A stretch of DNA of 20,538 bases, taken from positions 1 through 20,538 of the forward strand of contig VBJK01000111.1 of assembly GCA_005879655.1 (NCBI GenBank), given 5' to 3'. The DNA comes from Chloroflexota bacterium. GTDB lineage: Bacteria > Chloroflexota > Ktedonobacteria > Ktedonobacterales > Ktedonobacteraceae. The notes beneath the pieces were generated by a model. That model saw only the letters and a list, made by a program, of their open reading frames with translations, ran no database searches and had not been told where the DNA came from. The position numbers and the translations under genes are program-made. Positions within the stretch are counted from its first letter, which is position 1. Each line of letters opens with the position of its first letter. Of the stretch, positions 15,266 to 20,538 are shown one piece after another.

Positions 15266-15591
15266 ATTTCCTCCGACTATAGGCACCCTATTATGTAAAA
15301 TTGTCTGAATCCTCGTCTAGAGTCTTTCACATCCTATGGTTTTGCAGGGTGCAATTATTCTTCTAATAGAACCATGCGTGTTTCCTTCGATCTCATCCTT
15401 GCGTCAGTTACCAACGTGTGTGGAGCATCCCCTGTGTCTATCTTCTTTCGTTCGTTTCTTCCCGTTCTTCAACACAATGTACTCAATTCAGTCTAGTGGA
15501 GAAAAATGGAGCAGCGGTCGAGCATCATATACGTACGGCACGTGCTAGATTGCCGCCCCAGCGTGCCGACCGCATCCACAACAACCTATGA
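15266..15591 (-). other. rpsO-pnp intergenic region with hairpin and weak promoter
   Basis: No gene. Just after rpsO a GC-rich imperfect stem (CGGCACG/CGTGCCG, about 15536-15568) may end or process the rpsO transcript. A possible pnp promoter on the minus strand is TAGACG-18-CATAAT, with the -10 at 15295-15290, giving a leader of under 20 nt. In other bacteria this gap carries processing sites through which PNPase represses itself. Confidence 0.35.
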
Positions 15592-15861
15592 CTAGTGGCG
15601 CAGGCCAAGCTTAGCGATCAACGCGCGATAGCGGTCTGGGCTTTTCTTACTCAGATATGCAAGCAAACGTCGGCGCTGTCCAACGAGCATCATCAGGCCC
15701 CGGCGAGAGTGGAGGTCATGCTTATGGATCTTGAGATGTTCAGTTAGCTGATTGATACGCCGAGTCAAGACGGAAACCTGTACCTCAGGCGAACCAGTGT
15801 CAGTCTCGTGCACACGAGCATTTTCAACGACGGCAGACTTCTCTTCAACAGTTAAAGCCAC
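15592..15861 (-). CDS. rpsO: 30S ribosomal protein S15
   Basis: 89 residues, the standard length. It binds the central domain of 16S rRNA early in 30S assembly. Diagnostic blocks are [40 protein letters not shown] and [20 protein letters not shown], ending LIAKLGLRH. The start codon is GTG (15861), preceded by AGGGGGTGAT about 8 nt upstream; the residue after it (Ala) and the alignment with family N-termini support it. It is followed about 330 bp later by pnp, the common rpsO-pnp arrangement, and has its own extended -10 promoter. In several bacteria S15 represses its own translation by binding the leader; I did not recognise that structure here. Confidence 0.97.
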   Translation of the reverse strand: MALTVEEKSAVVENARVHETDTGSPEVQVSVLTRRINQLTEHLKIHKHDLHSRRGLMMLVGQRRRLLAYLSKKSPDRYRALIAKLGLRH

Positions 15862-15914
15862 GCTTCTAAATCACCCCCTGTTTGTAGGATAGACTAAACT
15901 ATTATATGCAAAGC

Positions 15915-15943
15915 ATTATAACATGGATGGTGCGAGGACGCAA
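15915..15943 (-). promoter_or_regulatory. rpsO promoter
   Basis: Minus strand: TTGCGT (15943-15938), 17 bp, then TGTTATAAT with the -10 TATAAT at 15920-15915, an extended -10. A second TATAAT occurs at 15906-15901. The leader would be about 45 nt. Confidence 0.55.
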
Positions 15944-15948
15944 CGCAC

Positions 15949-16009
15949 CCCTGACCCTTGCCATAAATTTTTCATGAACAAAGTCAGGGTGTCCCTCTTT
16001 AGCAGAGGG
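15949..16009 (-). terminator. paired hairpins downstream of rplL
   Basis: On the minus strand CCCTCT-GCTAA-AGAGGG (16009-15993) is followed by a second stem, CCCTGAC/GTCAGGG (15989-15949), whose loop begins TTTGTTC. They lie beyond the GC-rich repeat and just upstream of the rpsO promoter, a plausible place for the rplJL transcript to end. Confidence 0.4.
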
Positions 16010-16063
16010 AAGTTCTCTGCACTCCTTTTTTCTTGCCGCCTCCGGCGGCCAAAGCGATAATTT

Positions 16064-16195
16064 GGAAAATTTGGGGACACCCCAAACCCCGCCAGATGGC
16101 TTCGCCCCCTGGACCCCCGCTTAACACGCGTGCCTACGGGGGTCCAGGGGCGCGGCCCCTGGCGGGGTTTCAGGGGTGTCCCCTGATCTTCCCCC
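16064..16195. repeat. large GC-rich inverted repeat (family A copies 2 and 3)
   Basis: Copy 2 (16064-16118) is the reverse complement of the repeat at 1143-1198; copy 3 (16138-16195) is in direct orientation and more diverged. Together they form two arms of about 50 bp (GGGGACACCCC...TGGACCCCCG against CGGGGGTCCA...GGGGTGTCCCC) around a loop of about 20 bp, a hairpin of about 130 nt located 30 bp after the rplL stop. Confidence 0.75.
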
Positions 16196-16224
16196 TCTCC
16201 CCGCCCCCGCAGGGGGCGAGGCAT

Positions 16225-16605
16225 TTACTTAATTGTCACCTTTGCGCCAACCTCGGCCATTTTAGTAGCGATCTTCTCAGCCTCTTCTTTGGAGACGGCT
16301 TCTTTGATCGGTTTGGGGGCCTCATCGACGACTGCCTTCGCCTCTTTCAGACCCAGGCCGGTCAGTTCGCGTACGACTTTGATGACATTGATCTTGTTGG
16401 GACCAATTTCGGTCAGGATGGCATCGAACTCGGTCTTCTCTTCGACGGGTGGGGGTGCTGCTTCAGTAACAGCGGCAACTGGGGCAGCGGCAGCAGCCAC
16501 CGGGGCAGCGCTAACACCCCACTTGTCCTGTAGGGTCTTCGTCAATTCAACCAGTTCGAGTACGTTTAACTTTTCAATCTCTGCAATAATTTCTGCAACA
16601 GCCAT
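16225..16605 (-). CDS. rplL: 50S ribosomal protein L7/L12
   Basis: 126 residues. The N-terminal dimerisation helices ([20 protein letters not shown]) bind the L10 C-terminus. Next is an Ala/Pro/Val hinge ([20 protein letters not shown]), then the globular domain that recruits translation factors ([60 protein letters not shown]). The length is normal. ATG 16605 has AGGAGGAAAA upstream. It is 15 bp after rplJ, so the two are translated from one message as parts of the ribosomal stalk. Downstream there is no rpoB, only a large repeat hairpin and then rpsO. Confidence 0.98.
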   Translation of the reverse strand: MAVAEIIAEIEKLNVLELVELTKTLQDKWGVSAAPVAAAAAPVAAVTEAAPPPVEEKTEFDAILTEIGPNKINVIKVVRELTGLGLKEAKAVVDEAPKPIKEAVSKEEAEKIATKMAEVGAKVTIK

Positions 16606-16620
16606 GGTATTTTCCTCCTC

Positions 16621-17163
16621 TTATGCTTCGGCGGTTTCTCCGCCGTTCAATTGATCAGCACGTGCTTGCAGCACATAACATAAATCGCGTAACGGGGCAC
16701 TCAACAAACTATAGGTCGTGGCAAGCGGTCCCTGGATGACTCCAACAACCTGAGCCTTGGCATAATCCTTGCCACCAAGCATCTTACCAAGGTCCTGTAC
16801 CTGCTCGGCACTCAGTGAACGACCACCGAGGATGCCAGATTTAAGCACAGCTACTTTAGAAGTGCTGATGTAGTCTGCAACTGCTTTCGCCGCTGCTACT
16901 TCGTCATCATAACCAAAGGCTACCGCTGTCTGGCCTTGAAAGATGTTCTTGTCTACGCCTGTCATGTTATTGCGCTCGGCGGCAATACGCAGGAGCGTAT
17001 TTTTAGCTACCTGGAATTCCAGCTTCGCGGCGCGCATCTTATGACGTAGCTCGTTCATGTCCTTCACAGTGAGACCCTGTGTCTGTACCAGGATCGCAAC
17101 CGAGGCACGACTGAGCTTATCTGTTAAGTCCTCAATCTTTTCCGCCTTCTCTTGTGTAGGCAT
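16621..17163 (-). CDS. rplJ: 50S ribosomal protein L10
   Basis: 180 residues. L10 anchors L7/L12 dimers to 23S rRNA at the stalk base. Family blocks are KAEKIEDLTDKLSRASVAIL, GLTVKDMNELRHKMRAAKLE, FQVAKNTLLRIA, GQTAVAFGYDD and a C-terminal helix (LLSAPLRDLCYVLQARADQL) that carries the L12 dimers. The start is ATG 17163, with AAAGGAGGGAG upstream; the longer frame adds 13 residues that translate the leader. The L10 leader RNA lies upstream, so the gene is expected to be repressed by the L10-L12 complex binding its own mRNA. Confidence 0.97.
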   Translation of the reverse strand: MPTQEKAEKIEDLTDKLSRASVAILVQTQGLTVKDMNELRHKMRAAKLEFQVAKNTLLRIAAERNNMTGVDKNIFQGQTAVAFGYDDEVAAAKAVADYISTSKVAVLKSGILGGRSLSAEQVQDLGKMLGGKDYAKAQVVGVIQGPLATTYSLLSAPLRDLCYVLQARADQLNGGETAEA

Positions 17164-17209
17164 GGATGCACTCCCTCCTTTCTGAGTGAGGATATTGAAC
17201 ATTAGAAAA

Positions 17210-17231
17210 GCCTCTGGTGTGAACCAGAGGC
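17210..17231 (-). terminator. attenuator/terminator hairpin in the rplJ leader
   Basis: A perfect 8-bp stem, GCCTCTGG-TTCACA-CCAGAGGC, is followed on the minus strand by TTTTCT, about 45 nt before the rplJ ATG. This is where L10 leaders of Firmicutes-type carry their transcription attenuator. Confidence 0.65.
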
Positions 17232-17250
17232 CGAGGAGAGATCTGATACT

Positions 17251-17338
17251 CCATACCCTGCCCCTCGCCGCAGGCCGTTTCGTCTACCATTGTAGGGGCC
17301 ATCCCTTGTGGTTGCCCTGCGGCGGGGGCAGAGTATAG
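17251..17338. repeat. 88-bp hairpin element carrying repeat family B, inside the rplJ leader
   Basis: Arms 17251-17274 (CCATACCCTGCCCC, then CGCCGCAGG) and 17316-17338 pair at about 20 positions. The loop and right arm contain ACCATTGTAGGGGCCATCCC followed by TTGTGGTTGCCCTGCGGCG (17286-17324), the same sequence as at 8597-8679. It separates the L10 leader core from the hairpin at 17210-17231. Confidence 0.7.
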
Positions 17339-17350
17339 AGTTATGTATAT

Positions 17351-17430
17351 CCCCTCGGCAAGCCAGAATGAGTATGATTATCCTGTTTAGATGCCATCTC
17401 TGGCATACTTGCTGTCTTCGGTTGGTTGGT
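17351..17430 (-). ncRNA. L10 leader (ribosomal protein L10 autoregulatory mRNA leader)
   Basis: The minus strand shows the conserved blocks of this leader in order: ACCGAAGACAGCA (17422-17410), a hairpin ATGCCA-GAGA-TGGCAT, and the closing CTTGCCGAGG (about 17363-17354). GCAAG at the start pairs with CTTGC at the end to close the structure. In characterised bacteria the L10-L12 complex binds this RNA and lowers rplJL expression. It lies between rplA and rplJ as expected. Confidence 0.75.
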
Positions 17431-17454
17431 GGCGCGATAAAGTGCGCAACTACG
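17431..17454 (-). repeat. small palindromic repeat, family C
   Basis: The minus strand reads CGTAGTTGCGCACTTTATCG then CGCC, a variant of the type copy at 8229. It lies directly against the 5' side of the L10 leader. A more diverged copy (CCGTAGACGCACGGTTTAT, 17507-17489) overlaps the rplA stop codon. Confidence 0.65.
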
Positions 17455-17501
17455 ATTTTAAACGGCGCGGCGCGTCACCAATAGAGTTATAAACCGTGCG
17501 T

Positions 17502-18209
17502 CTACGGTTTGAGTGCCAATGCAGCTGGAACGTCCAGGCGAATGCTAGGCGACATCGTTGATGTAAGCACGACACTCTTCACATAGGTGCCCTTCGCACC
17601 GGAAGGACGAGCACGTATCACAGAATCGATGATCGATGTGATATTTGAGAGTAACGCTTCGTCGCTAAATGACAACTTGCCAGCTGGAATGTGCAGCAGC
17701 GAGGTCTTGTCAACCTTAAACTCAACACGGCCAGCCTTCACGTCACGAATAGTCTTAGCGAGATCAAAGGTAATAGTACCAGCTTTTGGACTGGGCATCA
17801 AGCCACGGGGTCCCAGTTTCTTACCGAGACGGCCAACTTTACCCATCACATCGGGAGTCGCAATGGCGACATCAAAACCGAGCCAGTCGCTTTCGATCTG
17901 CTTGATAAGATCATCGAGACCAACGAAGTCCGCACCAGCTGCCTCTGCTTCAGAGACTTTTTCGCCCTGTGCGAAGACTAGCACCTTCATTTCTTTACCA
18001 GAGCCAGCTGGCAACATCGCCACACCACGCACCATCTGGTCTGCGTGACGCGGGTCAACACCGAGCTTCATATGAACTTCAACGGTTGGATCAAACTTTA
18101 CGTAATTAAGTTTCTTGAGGAGAGATACGGCTTCCGTAGGTTGATACAGCTTATCATGTTCCACCAGCTGATCAACCTCACGATACTTCTTGCCATGCTT
18201 TACAGTCAT
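17502..18209 (-). CDS. rplA: 50S ribosomal protein L1
   Basis: 235 residues. It builds the mobile L1 stalk that helps release the E-site tRNA. Family blocks are GKKYREVDQLVEHDKLY, FDPTVEVHMKLGVDPRHADQ, VRGVAMLPAGSGK, ATPDVMGKVGRLGKKLGPRG (the central L1 signature), LMPSPKAGTITFDL and a C-terminal RPSGAKGTYVKSVVLTSTMS. The length is normal. ATG 18209 has AAGGAGGG 7 nt upstream. It follows rplK by 70 bp. The TAG stop falls inside a diverged family C repeat (ACCGTAGACGC), so the extreme C-terminus may have been set by that repeat. Confidence 0.98.
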   Translation of the reverse strand: MTVKHGKKYREVDQLVEHDKLYQPTEAVSLLKKLNYVKFDPTVEVHMKLGVDPRHADQMVRGVAMLPAGSGKEMKVLVFAQGEKVSEAEAAGADFVGLDDLIKQIESDWLGFDVAIATPDVMGKVGRLGKKLGPRGLMPSPKAGTITFDLAKTIRDVKAGRVEFKVDKTSLLHIPAGKLSFSDEALLSNITSIIDSVIRARPSGAKGTYVKSVVLTSTMSPSIRLDVPAALALKP

Positions 18210-18260
18210 CTATATGCCCTCCTTGAGGCAAAACCCACAGTGACTTTCGGGCTTCTGCTT

Positions 18261-18284
18261 CGCGCGATAAATCACGCAACTATG
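18261..18284 (-). repeat. small palindromic repeat, family C, providing the rplK stop
   Basis: The minus strand reads GCATAGTTGCGTGATTTATC then GCGCG, homologous to the type copy at 8229. The TAG of its CATAG is the in-frame stop codon of rplK (18282-18280). Confidence 0.65.
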
Positions 18285-18702
18285 CGATGGTGATGCCCAT
18301 ACTGCGGGCGGTACCTTCAACTGTACGCTCAGCGGCCTCAATATCGTTCACATTGAGGTCCTTCATCTTTAACTCAGCAATTTCACGCAGTTTTGCACGT
18401 GAGATCGAGCCGACCTTATTCTTATTAGGAATCGCCGATCCCTTCTCAACGCTCGCGGCACTCTTCAACAAGTCAGAGACGGGCGGCGTTTTCGTCACAA
18501 ACGTAAATGAACGATCTTCGTAAATCGTAATATCAGCCGGGATAATCATACCCGCCTGATCAGCGGTACGTGCGTTGTATTCCTTACAGAACATCATGAT
18601 ATTGACGCCGTGAGGACCAAGCGCGGTACCAATCGGGGGTGCAGGATTTGCCTTCCCCGCAGGAATCTGTAGACGCACTACAGCCTTAATACGCTTTGCC
18701 AT
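18280..18702 (-). CDS. rplK: 50S ribosomal protein L11
   Basis: 140 residues. L11 binds the GTPase-associated centre of 23S rRNA and is needed for factor-dependent GTP hydrolysis and the stringent response. Blocks are [20 protein letters not shown] (the Pro-rich N-terminal domain), [36 protein letters not shown] and the C-terminal RNA-binding domain ending [15 protein letters not shown]. The length is normal. ATG 18702 has GAGGAG about 11 nt upstream. It lies between nusG and rplA, the standard order, and its stop codon is part of a family C repeat. Confidence 0.98.
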   Translation of the reverse strand: MAKRIKAVVRLQIPAGKANPAPPIGTALGPHGVNIMMFCKEYNARTADQAGMIIPADITIYEDRSFTFVTKTPPVSDLLKSAASVEKGSAIPNKNKVGSISRAKLREIAELKMKDLNVNDIEAAERTVEGTARSMGITIA

Positions 18703-18735
18703 AACTAGTAAAACTCCTCAAGAAACTTCTCAGCT

Positions 18736-19314
18736 TTATATTTTCTCAACCTGAAGGAAATCCAGCACTACAGGGGTTTCACGACCGAAAAATGAAACCA
18801 GTACCGTTACCTTGTTGCGGTCCATGTTCAGATCACTGACCGTGCCGATAAAATCAGCGAATGGGCCATCGATAACGCGTACACTCTGGCCTTTCGAGAA
18901 ACTGACCTTTGCTTTAGGTTTTTCAGATTCTTTTGTCACCTGCTTCAGAATTGACTTAATTTCGTGTTCCTGTAAGGGAACCGGTCGTGTACCTGAACCA
19001 ACAAAGCTTGTAACACCAGGGGTGTTCCGTACGACATACCAGGCTTCATCGCTCATGATCATCTCTACTAGCACATAGCCAGGAAAGACCTTTCGCTGCA
19101 CCGTGCGGCGTTGTCCCTGTTTAATTTCCACCTCTTCTTCCATTGGCACGATGATGCGAAAAATCTTGTTACGCATATCCATCGAGGCAATACGAGCTTC
19201 AAGGTGACTCTTTACTTTATTCTCATAACCTGAATATGTATGAATAGCGTACCAGGTGCGCTCACTAGTGTTCGATCCAGGCTGTTCATTTTGACTGGCA
19301 TGTTCAGTAACCAT
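18736..19314 (-). CDS. nusG: transcription termination/antitermination factor NusG
   Basis: 192 residues. NusG binds the RNA polymerase clamp and couples transcription to Rho or to the ribosome. The N-terminal NGN domain is clear (TWYAIHTYSGYENKVKSHLE, VFPGYVLVEMIMSDEAWYVV, RNTPGVTSFVGSGTRPVPL), followed by a linker and a KOW domain (FSKGQSVRVIDGPFADFIGT, then VLVSFFGRETPVVLDFLQVE). A 15-residue polar N-terminal extension precedes the NGN domain. ATG 19314 has AAGGGGAA upstream. It is 33 bp before rplK and 37 bp after secE, consistent with one secE-nusG-rplK-rplA transcript. Confidence 0.98.
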   Translation of the reverse strand: MVTEHASQNEQPGSNTSERTWYAIHTYSGYENKVKSHLEARIASMDMRNKIFRIIVPMEEEVEIKQGQRRTVQRKVFPGYVLVEMIMSDEAWYVVRNTPGVTSFVGSGTRPVPLQEHEIKSILKQVTKESEKPKAKVSFSKGQSVRVIDGPFADFIGTVSDLNMDRNKVTVLVSFFGRETPVVLDFLQVEKI

Positions 19315-19351
19315 GGAATTTCCCCTTCACGGTTTCCAGGTGGTGAAGCTA

Positions 19352-19768
19352 TCAACTACCGCGCCCAACAATAAGAAGGAAAAGACGATACAGTCCAAAG
19401 TCAGCCGCCGCAAGCATCGCACCAATTACCAGTGATATGATAATCACGGCTATCGTCATGTTCCGTGCTTCCTGGAAAGTGGGCCATGTTACTTTGTGAC
19501 GGAGTTCGTAATAAGCATCAAGTGCGAAGCGCCCAATGTTATTATTGCGCAAACGCTTCATCAGAGAGGAAGAGCCTTTGGCGTCTCTTCGTATAGCCTT
19601 AGTTTCCTGCTTTGGCTGCTCTTTCTGTTCCTTGCGCTCGTTGCGTACCGGCTGCTCTTTTGTTTTCACATTCCTGACTGGCTGTTCTTTATCGCTCGCG
19701 CTAGCTTTTAGATCGGCCATCTGGCTGCGGCTGGTACTCTTCTTTTTTTCGGCCATTTTGCTTGCCAC
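19352..19768 (-). CDS. secE: preprotein translocase subunit SecE, with long N-terminal extension
   Basis: 138 residues. SecE clamps the two halves of the SecY channel in the plasma membrane. The C-terminal part is a typical single-helix SecE: ALDAYYELRHKVTWPTFQEA (amphipathic helix and the VTWPT signature), then the membrane helix TIAVIIISLVIGAMLAAADF. The first about 75 residues are a charged, probably disordered extension rich in Lys, Glu, Gln and Arg with the repeat KEQPVRN twice, followed by ERKEQKEQPKQE. The start is placed at GTG 19768 because GAAAGG lies 6 nt upstream; TTG 19774 and ATG 19756 are alternatives. Without the extension the length would be that of usual bacterial SecE (about 60-70 aa). 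Confidence 0.92.
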   Translation of the reverse strand: MASKMAEKKKSTSRSQMADLKASASDKEQPVRNVKTKEQPVRNERKEQKEQPKQETKAIRRDAKGSSSLMKRLRNNNIGRFALDAYYELRHKVTWPTFQEARNMTIAVIIISLVIGAMLAAADFGLYRLFLLIVGRGS

Positions 19769-19821
19769 GTTCAACCTTTCTCGATCAGTAGCGATCGTAG
19801 ACTAGTACAACAGTACATATT

Positions 19822-19845
19822 GGCGCAATGAATTGCGCGGCTACG
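19822..19845 (-). repeat. small palindromic repeat, family C, between rpmG and secE
   Basis: The minus strand reads CGTAGCCGCGCAATTCATTG then CGCC, with stem GCGCAAT/ATTGCGC. It lies 20 bp after the rpmG stop. In many bacteria a tRNA-Trp gene occupies the tuf-secE interval; none is present here. Confidence 0.65.
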
Positions 19846-19864
19846 AACAATTGTACCCTACAAT

Positions 19865-20035
19865 CTACTTGGTTTCACGATGTGGCACATGTACGCGACA
19901 GGTAGTGCAAAACTTACGAAATTCCAGACGCTCTGGATTGTTCTTCTTGTTTTTAGAGGTAGTATAGTTGCGGCTTTTGCAGGTTGTGCAAGCCAGCGTC
20001 ACCACTATACGATTCTCTTTGCCTTTACTCGCCAT
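19865..20035 (-). CDS. rpmG: 50S ribosomal protein L33
   Basis: 56 residues: [20 protein letters not shown] at the start, [20 protein letters not shown] in the middle and [15 protein letters not shown] near the end. The two CxxC pairs (C16/C19 and C43/C46) mark the zinc-binding type of L33, and [20 protein letters not shown] is the family signature. ATG 20035 has GAGGAG 6 nt upstream. It lies between tuf and secE, the usual place for rpmG. L33 is a late-assembly protein near the 50S E site; zinc-binding forms often coexist with a zinc-free paralogue that replaces them under zinc limitation, which cannot be judged here. Confidence 0.95.
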   Translation of the reverse strand: MASKGKENRIVVTLACTTCKSRNYTTSKNKKNNPERLEFRKFCTTCRVHVPHRETK

Positions 20036-20100
20036 TTTTTTCTCCTCAGGCTTGGCTTGCCGTTACTGAAGATAAACGATAACCGTTTGTGAAAGAGCGC

Positions 20101-20124
20101 TGGGCGCATGTGGTAGTGCGCCCA
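20101..20124 (-). terminator. hairpin after tuf
   Basis: A perfect 8-bp GC stem, TGGGCGCA/TGCGCCCA, with an 8-nt loop lies 22 bp after the tuf stop. On the minus strand it is followed by GCGCTCTTTCAC, a poor T-tract, so it may attenuate or process rather than fully terminate. Confidence 0.4.
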
Positions 20125-20145
20125 CGCCAACGTTTCTTATGCGAC

Positions 20146-20538
20146 TTATGCCAAGACCTGGGTGCAGATACCAGCCCCCACGGTACGGCCACCTTCGCGG
20201 ATAGCGAATTTGACGCCTTCTTCCATAGCTACAGGCTGGATCAGCTCCACCGTCATCTCGATGTTATCCCCCGGCATGACCATCTCGACGCCATCCGGCA
20301 GCTTGATAGATCCGGTCACGTCGGTGGTACGCACGTAGAACTGCGGACGATAGCCATTAAAGAAAGGAGTATGGCGACCACCCTCCTCTTTGGAGAGCAC
20401 ATAGACCTGCGCCTTGAAGTTCTTGTGCGGCTTGATCGAGCCGGGCTTAGACAAGACCTGCCCACGCTCAATATCCGCACGCTCAACACCACGCAGCAGA
20501 CAGCCAACGTTGTCACCCGCTTGACCCTGATCGAGTGT
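20146..20538 (-). CDS. tuf: elongation factor Tu (5' part outside window)
   Basis: The frame is open to the window edge; 130 C-terminal residues are visible, covering the end of domain 2 and all of domain 3. Recognisable blocks are [80 protein letters not shown] and the C-terminal [21 protein letters not shown]-Tu delivers aminoacyl-tRNA to the ribosome as a GTP complex. The GTPase domain lies beyond the window. It is followed by rpmG, secE and nusG in the same direction. Confidence 0.98.
   Translation of the reverse strand, partial: TLDQGQAGDNVGCLLRGVERADIERGQVLSKPGSIKPHKNFKAQVYVLSKEEGGRHTPFFNGYRPQFYVRTTDVTGSIKLPDGVEMVMPGDNIEMTVELIQPVAMEEGVKFAIREGGRTVGAGICTQVLA

Noticed and set aside
19775..19864. 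tRNA-Trp gene between rpmG and secE
   Set aside because: No cloverleaf or T-arm is present; the gap holds only the palindromic repeat and short dyads.

Overview
The window reads as chromosomal DNA of a Chloroflexota bacterium, most likely Ktedonobacteria-like. This rests on the protein flavour (zinc-ribbon/membrane orphan proteins, an Rv3369-type PPOX protein, a type-4 Fe-S uracil-DNA glycosylase), the mixed AT/GC intergenic DNA and the many dispersed palindromic repeats. The assignment is from memory of these families, not from a search.

Left part (1-7400): the 3' end of a CoxE/VWA-type protein gene (+), a small zinc-ribbon membrane protein (+), the glycerol catabolic operon glpK-glpD (-) with a good extended -10 promoter, an orphan gene ending in a strong branched terminator (-), two very small orphan genes (+) in an AT-rich hairpin-studded stretch, and tRNA-Arg(TCG) (-), which shares a bidirectional terminator with its neighbour. 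Middle part (7400-12060): a 250-bp nested inverted-repeat region, a cupin gene (-) preceded by a 112-bp tandem duplication, an HD-domain gene and a PPOX/F420-type gene (+), a 46-codon remnant of a VOC/glyoxalase gene (+) abutting a 27-bp inverted repeat, and a two-gene membrane-protein operon (-).

Right part (12060-20538, all -): in transcription order tuf (partial), rpmG, secE, nusG, rplK, rplA, L10 leader, rplJ, rplL, rpsO, pnp, udg. This is the conserved translation/transcription cluster, but rplL is followed by rpsO-pnp rather than rpoB. The gap after rplL is filled by a GC-rich, roughly 130-bp inverted repeat belonging to a family seen again at 1143-1198. rpmG (56 codons) is short and easily missed. 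pnp is broken in this sequence: the two halves lie in different frames, and about 26 codons of the second RNase PH core are missing at the junction.

The most notable material is non-coding. At least three families of small palindromic repeats recur. One (GCGCAATTTATTGCGC-type) supplies or overlaps the stop codons of rplK and rplA. Another forms an 88-bp hairpin wedged between a recognisable L10 leader RNA and its terminator-like hairpin upstream of rplJ. No CRISPR array, transposase, phage gene or toxin-antitoxin pair was seen. A new multi-gene system is not evident; the repeats, the broken pnp and the gene remnants are the points worth following.
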